The translations under genes were made by a program, and so were the position numbers. This document shows positions 52,384-62,338 of a stretch of DNA of 64,000 bases, piece by piece. Within the stretch, counting starts at the first letter, position 1. Each line of letters starts with the position of its first letter. The notes under the pieces are model-generated. The model was not told where the DNA came from, searched no databases, and was given only the letters and a program-made list of their open reading frames with translations. This DNA is from Pseudolabrys sp. (GTDB taxonomy: Bacteria > Pseudomonadota > Alphaproteobacteria > Rhizobiales > Xanthobacteraceae), in contig JAFIGS010000023.1 of assembly GCA_017849615.1 (NCBI GenBank), forward strand, positions 1 through 64,000. The letters are read 5' to 3'.

Positions 52384-54456
52384 TCAGACGAGATGCAGCG
52401 CGACGACGACGAGGTCGATCGCCTTGATGCCGATGAACGGCAGAACGATGCCGCCGGCGCCGTAGATCAGAAGGTTCCGCCGCAGCAGCGCGGCAGCCCC
52501 CACCGGGCGATAGGTGACGCCCTTCAGCGCCAGCGGAATGAGCGCAATGATGATCAGCGCGTTGAAGACGATCGCCGACAGGATGGCGCTCTGCGGCGTC
52601 GTCAGCCCCATGACGTTGAGCACGCCGAGCTGCGGGTAGAACGCCGCGAACATCGCCGGGATGATGGCGAAATACTTGGCGACATCGTTGGCGATCGAGA
52701 ATGTCGTCAGCGCGCCGCGCGTCATCAAGAGCTGCTTGCCGATCTCGACGACTTCAATGAGCTTGGTCGGGTCGCTGTCGAGATCGACCATGTTGCCGGC
52801 TTCGCGCGCCGCCTGCGTGCCGCTCTGCATGGCGACGCCGACATCTGCCTGCGCCAGCGCCGGCGCGTCATTCGTGCCATCGCCGCACATCGCGATCAGG
52901 CGGCCTTGCGCCTGCTCGCCGCGAATATAGCGCAGCTTGTCCTCCGGCGTCGCCTGCGCGATGAAATCGTCCACGCCGGCTTCCGATGCGATGGAGGCCG
53001 CCGTCACCGGATTGTCGCCGGTGATCATCACCGTCTTGATGCCCATGCGGCGCAGCGCGGCGAAACGCTCCTTCACATCCGGCTTCACCACGTCCTTGAG
53101 GTGGATGACGCCGATGATGCGCCCGCCATCGGCGAGGCCGAGCGGCGTGCCGCCGGCGCGGGCAATCCGGTCCACGGCGGCGCGGAACGCCGGCGGCTCG
53201 GCGACGTCGCGGCCCGCCTGCTCCTGCGCGAACTTGAGCACCGAATCGACGGCTCCCTTGCGCAACTTGCGCGCGCCGATATCGACGCCCGACAGGCGCG
53301 TGGTGGCGGAGAATTCGATGAACCGCGAGCCTTCCGGCGCGGCGTCACGGCGGACATTGTACTTGTCCTGCACCAGCAGCACGATCGAGCGGCCTTCCGC
53401 CGTCTCGTCCGCGTCGCTGGCAAACAAGGCCAGCTCCGCCGCTTCGCGCTCGGACACGCCGGGCACCGGGATGATCTCGGTCGCCAGGCGGTTGCCGAAG
53501 GTGATGGTGCCCGTCTTGTCGAGCAGCAGCGTATCGACGTCGCCGGCGGCTTCCACCGCGCGGCCCGACATCGCCAGCACATTGAACCGCACCAGGCGAT
53601 CCATGCCGGCAATGCCGATCGCCGACAGCAGCGCGCCGATGGTGGTGGGAATGAGCGTCACGAACAGCGCGACCAGCACCAGGACAGATATCGCGCCGCC
53701 GGCATATAGAGCGTAGCTCGGGATGCTCGCGGTGGCGAAGACGAAGATGATGGTCAGGCCGACGAGGAGAATGTTGAGCGCGATTTCGTTAGGCGTCTTC
53801 TGCCGCTCGGCGCCTTCCACCAGCTTGATCATGCGGTCGAGGAAGGAAGAGCCCGGCGACGACGTGATGCGGATGACGATGCGATCGGAAATGACGGTGG
53901 TGCCGCCGGTCACGGCCGAGCGGTCGCCGCCCGACTCGCGGATCACCGGCGCGGATTCGCCGGTCACCGCGGCTTCGTTGACCGAGGCGATGCCCTCGAT
54001 GATATCGCCGTCGCCGGGGATGATGTCGCCCGCCTCGCAGACGACGAGATCGCCGGCTTCCAGTTCCTCAGCCGTCACGCCTTCGTAGAGTTCGTGGTTG
54101 TCGGCCGACAGCAGGCGCTTGGCGCGGGTCTGCGCACGGGTCTGGCGCAGCGTGTCGGCCTGCGCCTTGCCGCGCCCTTCCGCCACCGCTTCGGCGAAAT
54201 TGGCGAACAGCACGGTGAACCACAGCCAGACCACGATCTGCAGCTCGAAGCCGATGTTCTGCGCGCCGGCCGCGATGTCGCGAACGAGCAGTACGGTCGT
54301 CAGCGCCGTGACCATCTCGAGCACGAACATCACGGGGTTTTTGGCCAGCGTGCGCGGATCGAGTTTGACAAAGGCCTGGCCGATCGCGGGCAGCACGATC
54401 GCCGGATCGAGCAAGGACGAGGCGGCCATGCGCTTGCGGACTTTTGACGTTTCCAT
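52384..54456 (-). CDS. kdpB: potassium-transporting P-type ATPase subunit KdpB
   Basis: Catalytic P-type ATPase subunit of 690 residues. The TGE motif [17 protein letters not shown] (about 158-174), phosphorylation Asp in [13 protein letters not shown] (about 309-321), nucleotide-site region [28 protein letters not shown] and [16 protein letters not shown] (about 520-535). Membrane helices at each end, as in the family. It hydrolyses ATP to drive potassium uptake through KdpA. Confidence 0.96.
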   Translation of the reverse strand: METSKVRKRMAASSLLDPAIVLPAIGQAFVKLDPRTLAKNPVMFVLEMVTALTTVLLVRDIAAGAQNIGFELQIVVWLWFTVLFANFAEAVAEGRGKAQADTLRQTRAQTRAKRLLSADNHELYEGVTAEELEAGDLVVCEAGDIIPGDGDIIEGIASVNEAAVTGESAPVIRESGGDRSAVTGGTTVISDRIVIRITSSPGSSFLDRMIKLVEGAERQKTPNEIALNILLVGLTIIFVFATASIPSYALYAGGAISVLVLVALFVTLIPTTIGALLSAIGIAGMDRLVRFNVLAMSGRAVEAAGDVDTLLLDKTGTITFGNRLATEIIPVPGVSEREAAELALFASDADETAEGRSIVLLVQDKYNVRRDAAPEGSRFIEFSATTRLSGVDIGARKLRKGAVDSVLKFAQEQAGRDVAEPPAFRAAVDRIARAGGTPLGLADGGRIIGVIHLKDVVKPDVKERFAALRRMGIKTVMITGDNPVTAASIASEAGVDDFIAQATPEDKLRYIRGEQAQGRLIAMCGDGTNDAPALAQADVGVAMQSGTQAAREAGNMVDLDSDPTKLIEVVEIGKQLLMTRGALTTFSIANDVAKYFAIIPAMFAAFYPQLGVLNVMGLTTPQSAILSAIVFNALIIIALIPLALKGVTYRPVGAAALLRRNLLIYGAGGIVLPFIGIKAIDLVVVALHLV

Positions 54457-54473
54457 GGACGTGAACTCCGGAA

Positions 54474-56177
54474 TTAGAAGAGTTGGCCGGCCTGCATCGC
54501 CAGATGCTCGACGATGGGGCCGAGCGCGAGCGCCGGGAAGAAGGTGAGACCGCCGACGATGAGGATGACGCCGACCAGCAGGCCGACGAACAGGCCGCCC
54601 GTGGTCGGGAACGTGCCGGCGGAAGCCGCAACCATCTTCTTCTGTGCGAGCGAGCCAGCGATCGCCATGGCCGGCACGATCACCCAGAAACGGCCGACGA
54701 ACATCGCAACCGCGCCGGACAGATTGTAGAAGAAGGTGTTGCCGGAGAGGCCCGCGAAGGCCGAGCCGTTATTGCCGGTCTGCGACGAATAGGCGTACAG
54801 CACCTCGGTGAAGCCGTGCGGGCCGGCATTGGCCATCGATGCAACCGCCGGCGGATAGGCAACGGCAATCGCGGTCCAGCCGAGGATCATCAGCGGCAGG
54901 ACCAGGATGGCGAGCATGGCCATCTTCACCTCGCGCGCCTCGATCTTCTTGCCGACATATTCCGGCGTGCGGCCGACCATCAGACCGGCGACGAAGACCG
55001 TGAGAATGACGAAGAGCAGCATGCCGTAGAGGCCGGCGCCGACGCCGCCGATGACGATTTCGCCGAGCTGCATGTTGATCAGCGGGATCATGCCGCCAAG
55101 CGCGGTGAAGCTGTCATGCATGGCGTTGACGGCGCCGCAGGACGCCGCGGTGGTGATGACGGCGAACAGCGCCGAGCCGACGATGCCGAAGCGGACTTCC
55201 TTGCCTTCCATGTTGCCGCCGGTGATACCCAGCGCGTTCAGCATGTTGGTGCCGTAGGCTTCGGCCCAGTAGCAGAACAGCACGCCGGCCAGGAACAGAG
55301 CGCCCATCGCGCCGAGGACCGCCCAGCCCTGCTTCTGGTTGCCGACCATGCGGCCGAACACATTGGTGAGCGCGGCCCCCAACACGAGGATCGAGAGCAT
55401 CTGCACGAAGTTCGACAGCGCCGTCGGGTTCTCGAAAGGATGCGCGGCATTGGCGTTGAAGAAGCCGCCGCCATTGGTGCCGAGCATCTTGATCGCGACC
55501 TGCGAGGCGACCGGGCCGATGGCGATGGTCTGCTTGCCGCCTTCCAGCGTCGTCGCATCCACGTAAGCGCCGAGCGTCTGCGGAATACCCTGCCAGACCA
55601 GGAAAAGCGTAAAGACGATGCAGACCGGCAGCAGGATGTAGAGCGTGCAGCGGGTCATATCGACCCAGAAATTGCCGACCGTCTTTGCCGATGTCCGGGC
55701 AAAACCGCGGACCAGCGTCACCGCCAGCACGATGCCGGTCGCGGCCGACAGGAAGTTCTGGTGCGTCAGGCCGAGCATTTGGGTTAGATAAGACAGCGTG
55801 CTTTCGCCGCCGTAGTTCTGCCAGTTGGTGTTGGTGATGAACGAAATGGCCGTGTTGAAGGCGAGATCGGGTGCGACCGCGCCCTGCGCGGCGGGATTGA
55901 ACGGCAGCACGTCCTGCAGCCGCAAGATCGCGTAAAGGATCACGAAGCCCGCGACGTGAAACAGCAGCATCGCGACCGTGTAGGTGAGCCAATGTTGCTC
56001 GCGGGTTTCGTCAACGCCGCCGAGGCGATAGAGCAGCCGCTCGACCGGCCGCAGCACCGGCGAAAGCAAGGTGCGCTCGCCGGTGAAGACGCGGGTCATG
56101 TAGCCGCCGACGATCGGCGTCAGCGCGACGATGATGGTGCAGAACAGCGCGATCTGAATCCAGCCGATGAATGTCAT
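54474..56177 (-). CDS. kdpA: potassium-transporting ATPase channel subunit KdpA
   Basis: Inner-membrane potassium-translocating subunit of 567 residues with about ten membrane segments and the four pseudo-repeated selectivity loops: [15 protein letters not shown] (about 113-127), [19 protein letters not shown] (about 234-252), [16 protein letters not shown] and [16 protein letters not shown]. Normal length and intact. ATG at 56177, 68 bp after the tiny kdpF-like gene. Confidence 0.96.
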   Translation of the reverse strand: MTFIGWIQIALFCTIIVALTPIVGGYMTRVFTGERTLLSPVLRPVERLLYRLGGVDETREQHWLTYTVAMLLFHVAGFVILYAILRLQDVLPFNPAAQGAVAPDLAFNTAISFITNTNWQNYGGESTLSYLTQMLGLTHQNFLSAATGIVLAVTLVRGFARTSAKTVGNFWVDMTRCTLYILLPVCIVFTLFLVWQGIPQTLGAYVDATTLEGGKQTIAIGPVASQVAIKMLGTNGGGFFNANAAHPFENPTALSNFVQMLSILVLGAALTNVFGRMVGNQKQGWAVLGAMGALFLAGVLFCYWAEAYGTNMLNALGITGGNMEGKEVRFGIVGSALFAVITTAASCGAVNAMHDSFTALGGMIPLINMQLGEIVIGGVGAGLYGMLLFVILTVFVAGLMVGRTPEYVGKKIEAREVKMAMLAILVLPLMILGWTAIAVAYPPAVASMANAGPHGFTEVLYAYSSQTGNNGSAFAGLSGNTFFYNLSGAVAMFVGRFWVIVPAMAIAGSLAQKKMVAASAGTFPTTGGLFVGLLVGVILIVGGLTFFPALALGPIVEHLAMQAGQLF

Positions 56178-56245
56178 GGCATGCTTCTTTCATTTCGCAT
56201 GATCGTTTTCCGAAAGCCGCTTCGCGCTTTACGGAATCATGCGCC

Positions 56246-56335
56246 TCAGAACCGCTCGGGGCGCATGAGGGCGTAGGTGAGATAGATGAGCACGCCCACG
56301 GTCACGAGGGCGGCAAGGCTATAGTCGATGGACAT
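56246..56335 (-). CDS. kdpF: KdpF-type membrane peptide, 29 residues
   Basis: MSIDYSLAALVTVGVLIYLT followed by YALMRPERF: one membrane helix and the YALxRPExF ending seen in KdpF peptides, which stabilise the KdpABC complex. Directly upstream of kdpA on the same strand, the expected position. Too short for routine gene finders. Confidence 0.88.
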   Translation of the reverse strand: MSIDYSLAALVTVGVLIYLTYALMRPERF

Positions 56336-56344
56336 GGCATACCT

Positions 56345-56428
56345 TCAAAGCCGGTCGCAGGCGCTGGCGTAGCCGAGCGTCAAGGCAAAGAGACCGAGCC
56401 CGAAGGCCAGTATGATGAAATCGAGCAT
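56345..56428 (-). CDS. second tiny membrane peptide at the head of the kdp operon, 27 residues
   Basis: MLDFIILAFGLGLFALTLGY followed by ASACDRL. One membrane helix and a short cytoplasmic or periplasmic end with one Cys. A strong ribosome-binding site, AGGAGAG, lies seven bases before the ATG. It ends 10 bp before kdpF starts. Similar peptides upstream of kdpF are, to my recollection, frequent in alphaproteobacteria but without a defined role. Confidence 0.72.
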   Translation of the reverse strand: MLDFIILAFGLGLFALTLGYASACDRL

Positions 56429-56611
56429 CGCGCTCTCCTCTCAATCGGAGTAACGCGACAATTAGGATCGAGGGCATAAGGAAGCGATGGGAATTGCCCG
56501 CGACAGGCATCAAGACGGCATAAAGACGCCTGGCCTGGGCCCGCCCGGGACGTCGATTCCGGCCTGACGGCGTGGGTCAACTTTGACCGCTAACGTGCTG
56601 CTGCCGCGGCG

Positions 56612-58027
56612 CTAAACCGCGCGGCGCGCGAGTCCCATGCGCGCCCCGCCCCCGGCCGCCAGCGCATGGCCGAGCAATACCAGCACCGGGCCCGGCAGCT
56701 TCGCCGCCGCAAGTTGCGACGGCAGATCCGCGATCGATGCCCGGATGACCTGCTGATCCGGCCGCGTCGCTCGCGCGATCGCAATCGCCGGGGTCCGCGG
56801 ATCGAGGCCATGGTCCTGCGCCTTCGCCGCGAGGCTCTCCAGTGTACGCACCGGCATATAAATGGCCGTGGTCGTCACCGGATCGGCCAGCGCATGCCAG
56901 TCGATATCGTCGGGCAACCGGCCGCTTTGCGCGTGACCGGTGATGTATTGCAGGCGGCGCGAATTCTTGCGGTCGGTCAGCGACAGGCCGAGCGCAGCCG
57001 CCGCCCCCTGCGCCGCCGTGACGCCGGGCACGACCTCGGCCTTGATGCCATGCGCCGCGCAGGCGCCGAGTTCCTCGCTGGCGCGGCCAAAGATCAGCGG
57101 ATCGCCGCCTTTCAGGCGCACCACGCGCTTGCCCTGCTTCGCCAGAGACAGCATCAGCCCGTTGATGTCGTCCTGTTTGCAGGACGGGCCGAAGCCGGTT
57201 TTGCCGACCAGCATCTTGCGCGCCTCGCGCCGCGCGAAGTCGAGCACGCCGCGCGCGACGAGATCGTCGAACAGGATAACGTCGGCCGATTGCAGCGCCC
57301 GCACGGCGCGGAGCGTCAGCAATTCCGGATCGCCTGGACCGGCGCCTACCAGCGTCACCGATCCTGTCTCCACCGCGGCACCAAGCCCTCTCACCGCGGC
57401 AACGAAACGGTCGAAGTCGGATTCACCCGGCGCGTCCTCTGCATGCATCACGGCATGAGCGGTGAACACCTGCCAGAACTTGCGGCGCCCGGAGAATGAC
57501 AGCCCCGAGGCCTTCACCCGCTCGCGCCAGCGCGAAGCCGCGGCGGCCCAATCGGCAAAGCCCTTCGGCAGAAGGGATTCGAGCTTGGCGCGGATCGCCT
57601 GCGCAAAGACGGGAGCCGCGCCGTCGGTCGAAATGCCGATGACCAGCGGGGAACGGTTGACGATGGCGCCGAAGGAGAAATCGCAAAAGGCCGGCTTGTC
57701 GATGACATTGACCGGCACGCCTGCCGCGCGAGCCGCGGCGGCGAACGCCGCCGCGCATTCATCGCCCTCGAAGGCGCCGATGGCAACAGCCGCGCCATCC
57801 AGATCGTCCGGGCTCCAGCCGCGCGCGATCAGCACGATCTCGCCATCGGGCGCATCCAGCGCCACGGCGCGCATTTCGTCGGAGAACTCCTCGGCATGAA
57901 CCTCGACGCGGGCACCGGCGGCCGACATTAACTCAGCCTTCCACGCCGCCGCATGCGAACCGCCGGCCAGCACCACGCGCTTGCCCTGCAAGGCGAAGAA
58001 CACCGGCAGACGCGCCAGCTTCGCCAT
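56612..58027 (-). CDS. cysG: siroheme synthase CysG
   Basis: Multifunctional enzyme of about 471 residues making siroheme, the cofactor of the nitrite reductase of this operon, from uroporphyrinogen III. N-terminal precorrin-2 dehydrogenase/ferrochelatase (about 1-205) with RVVLAGGSHAAAWKAEL and NVIDKPAFCDFSFGAIVNRSPL (in two stretches). C-terminal SAM uroporphyrinogen-III methyltransferase (about 208-460) with LVGAGPGDPELLTLRA, RLKGGDPLIFGR and YMPVRTLESL. Start 58027 (MAKLARL) has AAGG and GGA just upstream and lies after the nasA stop; 58063 is in frame and would overlap nasA by 20 bp. Last gene of the nitrate operon. Confidence 0.93.
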   Translation of the reverse strand: MAKLARLPVFFALQGKRVVLAGGSHAAAWKAELMSAAGARVEVHAEEFSDEMRAVALDAPDGEIVLIARGWSPDDLDGAAVAIGAFEGDECAAAFAAAARAAGVPVNVIDKPAFCDFSFGAIVNRSPLVIGISTDGAAPVFAQAIRAKLESLLPKGFADWAAAASRWRERVKASGLSFSGRRKFWQVFTAHAVMHAEDAPGESDFDRFVAAVRGLGAAVETGSVTLVGAGPGDPELLTLRAVRALQSADVILFDDLVARGVLDFARREARKMLVGKTGFGPSCKQDDINGLMLSLAKQGKRVVRLKGGDPLIFGRASEELGACAAHGIKAEVVPGVTAAQGAAAALGLSLTDRKNSRRLQYITGHAQSGRLPDDIDWHALADPVTTTAIYMPVRTLESLAAKAQDHGLDPRTPAIAIARATRPDQQVIRASIADLPSQLAAAKLPGPVLVLLGHALAAGGGARMGLARRAV

Positions 58028-58043
58028 TCTGTCCGGCCTTGTT

Positions 58044-60722
58044 TCAGACGGCGTGCGCGACATCGTTCACAATCCTTTTCAGCTCGGGCAGGCAAGAGCC
58101 GCAATTGGTGCCGGCGCGCAGAGCCTGGCCGACCTCCTCGACATTCGACGCCGTGCCATCGGCCAGCGCGGTACGGATGATATTGAGGCCGACACCGAAG
58201 CAGGCGCAGACCACCGGGCCCGGATCGGCGAGACCGTCGGTCGACTTGCCCGACAACACGCCACGCCGCTGCGCGTCGCTGAGCGCCTCCACCTCGAACA
58301 GGGCCTTCACCGCGTCCCATTGCGGCGTGCGTGCAAAGGGGCCGATGAACAGCGCGCCGACGAGACGACCGTCGGCGAAGGCGGCCATGCGGTAGCTGTC
58401 GCCGGCGGTATCGATAAATTCGCTGACCTCGCAGCCGATGAACATGTCCGCCGCGCGCATGCGCCAGACGTCCGGCGCAGCGTTGCTCGCGAGCAGGACG
58501 CCCTCGCCCCCGCCCACCTTGACGCGCGCCCACCACGTATCGTCCGGCAGCAGCAGACGATCCCGCGACAGCGCGAAGCCGCGATGCGTATACGAAACGG
58601 GCGCGATCGAGGCCGGTGTCGCCTTGGCTTCGGGCTGTCCCGAGTGGGGATCGACGGCCGGCGTTACCAGTTCGCCGACGCGCGCATGCGATGACGTCTC
58701 GCCGCTCCAGTGGATCGGCGCGAACAGCGAGCCACGTTGCTGGCCGTCACTGACGACGACCTTGAGTACGCAGGCGCCGTAAGGCGTCGTCACGCGGGCA
58801 AAGCCGTCATGCTTGAGGCCGGCCTTGGCGGCGTCGTCGGGATGCACTTCGACGAACGGCTCCGGCAGATGCGCGCCGAGGCGCGGGCTGAGGCCGGTCC
58901 GCGTCATGGTGTGCCACTGGTCGCGGATACGGCCGGTGTTGAGACGCAGCGGAAACTCGGGCGTCACGGCCGCGTGCGGGTGCGGCATGTCCGGCGCGAT
59001 CATGCGCGCCTTGCCGTCGGGCGTGTAGAAGCCGCCTTTGGCGAAAAAACGGGAGTCCTCGCGCGAGGCCGAACGCACCGGCCATTGCACCGGCTTGAGC
59101 GCATCGAACGCGGCGTCGCTGATGTCTTTCAGACCGCCGATGTCGAAATCGCGTGTACCCTCGTTTTCGAATGCGGACAGCGCCGCGTGTTCGCGGAAGA
59201 TGTCGGCGGCGCTCCGGTAGGCGAAGGCCTCGGCAAAGCCCATGCGCCGGGCCACCTGCGACACGATCCACCAGTCCGGCTGTGCCTCGCCCGGCAGGGG
59301 CAGAAAGGTGCGCTGGCGCGAGATGCGGCGCTCGGAATTGGTCACCGTGCCGTCCTTTTCGCCCCAGGCGGCGGCCGGCAGCAGCACATGGGCATTGGTC
59401 CGGATGGTGTCGTTGCCGGCGACGTTCTCGGAAACGACCAGCAGATCGAGTTTGCCCAGCGCCTCGCGCACATGGCGCGCATTTGGCAGCGACACCGCCG
59501 GGTTGGTGGCCATCACCCATAACGCCTTGATTTCGCCGCGGGAAATGGCGTCGACCATGTCGACGGCCTTGCGCCCCTCGCGCCGCGCCATCGCTTTGGC
59601 GTTCCAGAAGCGGCCGACCCGGTCGATGTCTTCCGGCCCGAAATTCATGTGCGCCGCAAGTTGATTGGCAAGACCTCCAACCTCGCGTCCGCCCATTGCA
59701 TTGGGTTGTCCGGTGAGCGAGAACGGCCCCATGCCCGGCTTGCCGATGCGACCCGTCGCCAGATGGCAATTGATGATCGAGGTCACCTTGTCGGTGCCCT
59801 GCGCCGACTGATTGACGCCCTGCGAGAAACACGTGACGGCTTTCGCCGTCGCCGTGAACAAATCGAAGAACTTCGCAACTTCGGCAACGCCAAGACCCGT
59901 CAGCCTTCCCGTCGCCGCCACATCCGGCGCGATCTGTTTGGCGCGCGTCAGCGCCTCGGCAAGGCCTGTCGTATAGGTGTCGATATAGGCGAAATCGAAA
60001 GCCTGTGTTCCGGCGAGATGCACCAGCAGGCCGCAGAACAAAGCTGCGTCCATGCCCGGCGCGACGGAGAGGAACAGATCGGCCTCTTCCGCTGTCGCGG
60101 TGCGGCGCGGATCGATAACGACCAGCTTTGCGCCGCGCTCACGCTTGTTCGCCATCATGCGCCGGTACAGCACCGGATGACACCATGCCGCGTCGGAGCC
60201 AACCAATACAATGAGATCGGCCGCGTCGAGATCGGCGTAACTGCCCGGCACCGTGTCTGCGCCGAAGGCGCGGTGATGGCCGGCGACGGAAGACGCCATG
60301 CACAGCCGCGAATTGGTGTCGACATTCGCCGAGCCGATGAAGCCTTTCATCAGCTTGTTGGCGACGTAGTAGTCCTCGGTCAGCAATTGCCCGGACAGAT
60401 AGAACGCCACCGAGTCCGGGCCATGCTTGATGATGCTGCACGACAGATTGTCGGCGACATGGTCCAGCGCGTCGTCCCAGCCCACACGCTGCATCGCATC
60501 GCCATCGCGCAGCATCGGGTGTAGCAGCCGCGTCTCCAGACCCAGCGTGTCGCCCAGCGCCGAGCCTTTCGAACACAGCCGGCCGAAATTGGCCGGATGC
60601 TCCGGATCACCCGCGATCGCCGCGCCGCCACGACCATCGGGTTTAGCCAATACGCCGCAGCCAACGCCGCAATAGGGGCAGGCCGTGCGCACGTTGGGCA
60701 AATGCTGCGCCGGCGCGTTCAT
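58044..60722 (-). CDS. nasA: assimilatory nitrate reductase catalytic subunit
   Basis: Cytoplasmic molybdenum enzyme of 892 residues reducing nitrate to nitrite. N-terminal [4Fe-4S] site C15, C18, C22, C50 (ACPYCGVGCGV and RLCSKGS), the bis-MGD catalytic domain with SRLCMASSVAG where the family places its molybdenum ligand Cys, and the GQPNAMGGREVGG stretch. C-terminal MGD-binding part about 600-720, then a ferredoxin-nitrite-reductase-independent BFD-like [2Fe-2S] domain with VCACFGVGLN and TNCGSCLPEL (about 835-885). It would take electrons through the flavoprotein encoded immediately upstream. ATG shares one base with that gene's stop. Confidence 0.95.
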   Translation of the reverse strand: MNAPAQHLPNVRTACPYCGVGCGVLAKPDGRGGAAIAGDPEHPANFGRLCSKGSALGDTLGLETRLLHPMLRDGDAMQRVGWDDALDHVADNLSCSIIKHGPDSVAFYLSGQLLTEDYYVANKLMKGFIGSANVDTNSRLCMASSVAGHHRAFGADTVPGSYADLDAADLIVLVGSDAAWCHPVLYRRMMANKRERGAKLVVIDPRRTATAEEADLFLSVAPGMDAALFCGLLVHLAGTQAFDFAYIDTYTTGLAEALTRAKQIAPDVAATGRLTGLGVAEVAKFFDLFTATAKAVTCFSQGVNQSAQGTDKVTSIINCHLATGRIGKPGMGPFSLTGQPNAMGGREVGGLANQLAAHMNFGPEDIDRVGRFWNAKAMARREGRKAVDMVDAISRGEIKALWVMATNPAVSLPNARHVREALGKLDLLVVSENVAGNDTIRTNAHVLLPAAAWGEKDGTVTNSERRISRQRTFLPLPGEAQPDWWIVSQVARRMGFAEAFAYRSAADIFREHAALSAFENEGTRDFDIGGLKDISDAAFDALKPVQWPVRSASREDSRFFAKGGFYTPDGKARMIAPDMPHPHAAVTPEFPLRLNTGRIRDQWHTMTRTGLSPRLGAHLPEPFVEVHPDDAAKAGLKHDGFARVTTPYGACVLKVVVSDGQQRGSLFAPIHWSGETSSHARVGELVTPAVDPHSGQPEAKATPASIAPVSYTHRGFALSRDRLLLPDDTWWARVKVGGGEGVLLASNAAPDVWRMRAADMFIGCEVSEFIDTAGDSYRMAAFADGRLVGALFIGPFARTPQWDAVKALFEVEALSDAQRRGVLSGKSTDGLADPGPVVCACFGVGLNIIRTALADGTASNVEEVGQALRAGTNCGSCLPELKRIVNDVAHAV

Positions 60723-62338
60723 CAGTACACGTCCTGCTGGTAGCGGCCCTTCTTTTTCAGATCAGCGACGAACAGCACCGCGTCTTCGCCCGATTTGCCG
60801 CCGTGCTGCGCAACGATGTCGACCAGCGCCAGCTCCACATCCTTGGCCATGCGCTTGGCGTCGCCGCAAACATAGACATGTGCGCCGTCGTTCAACCAAG
60901 CCCAAACGTCGCGGCCGTTCTCGCGCATGCGGTCCTGGACATATGTCTTGGTGTCGCCATCGCGCGACCAGGCCAGCGACAGACGCGTGAGGAAACCGGA
61001 CGCGCGCATCGCCTTCAGTTCGTCCTCATAAAAGAAGTCACTGGCGGAGCGTTGGTGCCCGAAGAACAGCCAGTTGCGGCCCGGCGCCTTGTCGGCGAGC
61101 CGGTCATGCAAAAAGGCGCGGAACGGCGCGACGCCGGTACCGGGCCCGATCATGATAATCGGCGTGTTGCCATCGGCCGGCAGCGCGAAGGCATGGGCCT
61201 TCTGCACATAGGCCTTGAGGATGGCGCCGGGATCGATGCGCTCGGCCAGCAAGGTCGAGCAGACGCCGAGGCGCTGGCGGTTCCTGATCGTGTAACGCAC
61301 CGTGTCGACAGTGAGCGTAACGCGATTCGGGTCCGGCTTCGGTGATGACGAGATGGAATAGAGTCGCGGCTGCAGCGGATTGAGCGATTCGATGAAGGCT
61401 TCCGGATCGGGCGCCGAACCTGAGAACTTCTCCAGCGCAGCGAGCACATCCAACGTCGCGGCATCGCCGTCGGGATCCTCGCCGGTCGCCAGTGCCCGCG
61501 CCTTCTTCCGCTTGTCGCCGCCGGTGATGTAGGAAAACAGTTGAAACAGCATGTCCGGCGCCGGCGACAGCGATACGCTGTCGGTCAGCACCTGCCGCAA
61601 GGTGCGGCCGCCGATATCGCTGTCCGGCGGCGCACCGAGCGCGGCCATCACCTGCTTCACCAACTCCGGGTCGTTGTGCGGAAACAGGCCGAAGGCATCG
61701 CCGACCTCGTAAGCGATGCCCGATCCCGACAGATCAATCTCGACATGCCACGTCTCCTTCGCGGAACCTTCTTTGTTGAGCTTGCGGCGCGACAGCACTT
61801 TCGCCGTCGATGGATTGTCGCGCGAAGTGCCGAGCGCAGGGGCGGGCTCGGCATGCGCCTTCGCAGCGGGCGCGGCGTCACCCTTCGGCGTATCACCGAT
61901 CTGCTCGAACAGCGCCTTCACCATGCGGGCGGTTTCCTTGCCGCCCGGCGCGCACAGGTTCAGCCGCGTCTCGGCGCCCGACATGATGGCACCCGAGTAG
62001 TTCCTGCAGTCATAGCCGCACTGGCCGCAATCCTGCTGCGCCATCGCCGCCATCATTTTCCAGCGTAGCGGCTTGTCCTCGGCCAGCTTCATGCGCTCCG
62101 CGATCGGCAGCGACTGGTCGTGCCACGGCGCGTCGCCGTCATCATCTTCTGCATTCACCACGCCCGGCGCGCCACCGAGCAAGGCCGCTGCCTGATCGGC
62201 CGACAGCGGTGTAACGCCCGATGAGTCGAGCGCGATCAGCCCGGCGAAGAAGCCGTTCAGCCAGTTGCGCTGTTCGTCGTTGAAGGGCGCGGTTTCCGGC
62301 ACCAGCATCGGAAGCGGCGATGGCACGTTCTGCGTCAT
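60722..62338 (-). CDS. NADPH/FAD reductase with N-terminal Fe-S module (annotated elsewhere as sulfite reductase alpha-like)
   Basis: Flavoprotein of 538 residues. About residues 185-538 are the CysJ/FNR-like unit: FAD site RLYSISSSP and GVCSTLLAERI, NADPH site GPGTGVAPFRAFL, and the C-terminal HVYVCGDAKRMAKDV. The flavodoxin (FMN) domain of true CysJ is absent. In its place residues 95-140 carry C104, C107, C111 and C129 in CGQCGYDC and LCAPGG, matching the 4Fe-4S FeS domain seen in RnfB-like proteins. It starts FNDEQRNWLNGFFAGL. Between nirA and nasA, with 1-4 nt overlaps on both sides, it is the likely electron donor for nitrate and perhaps nitrite reduction. Confidence 0.88.
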   Translation of the reverse strand: MTQNVPSPLPMLVPETAPFNDEQRNWLNGFFAGLIALDSSGVTPLSADQAAALLGGAPGVVNAEDDDGDAPWHDQSLPIAERMKLAEDKPLRWKMMAAMAQQDCGQCGYDCRNYSGAIMSGAETRLNLCAPGGKETARMVKALFEQIGDTPKGDAAPAAKAHAEPAPALGTSRDNPSTAKVLSRRKLNKEGSAKETWHVEIDLSGSGIAYEVGDAFGLFPHNDPELVKQVMAALGAPPDSDIGGRTLRQVLTDSVSLSPAPDMLFQLFSYITGGDKRKKARALATGEDPDGDAATLDVLAALEKFSGSAPDPEAFIESLNPLQPRLYSISSSPKPDPNRVTLTVDTVRYTIRNRQRLGVCSTLLAERIDPGAILKAYVQKAHAFALPADGNTPIIMIGPGTGVAPFRAFLHDRLADKAPGRNWLFFGHQRSASDFFYEDELKAMRASGFLTRLSLAWSRDGDTKTYVQDRMRENGRDVWAWLNDGAHVYVCGDAKRMAKDVELALVDIVAQHGGKSGEDAVLFVADLKKKGRYQQDVY

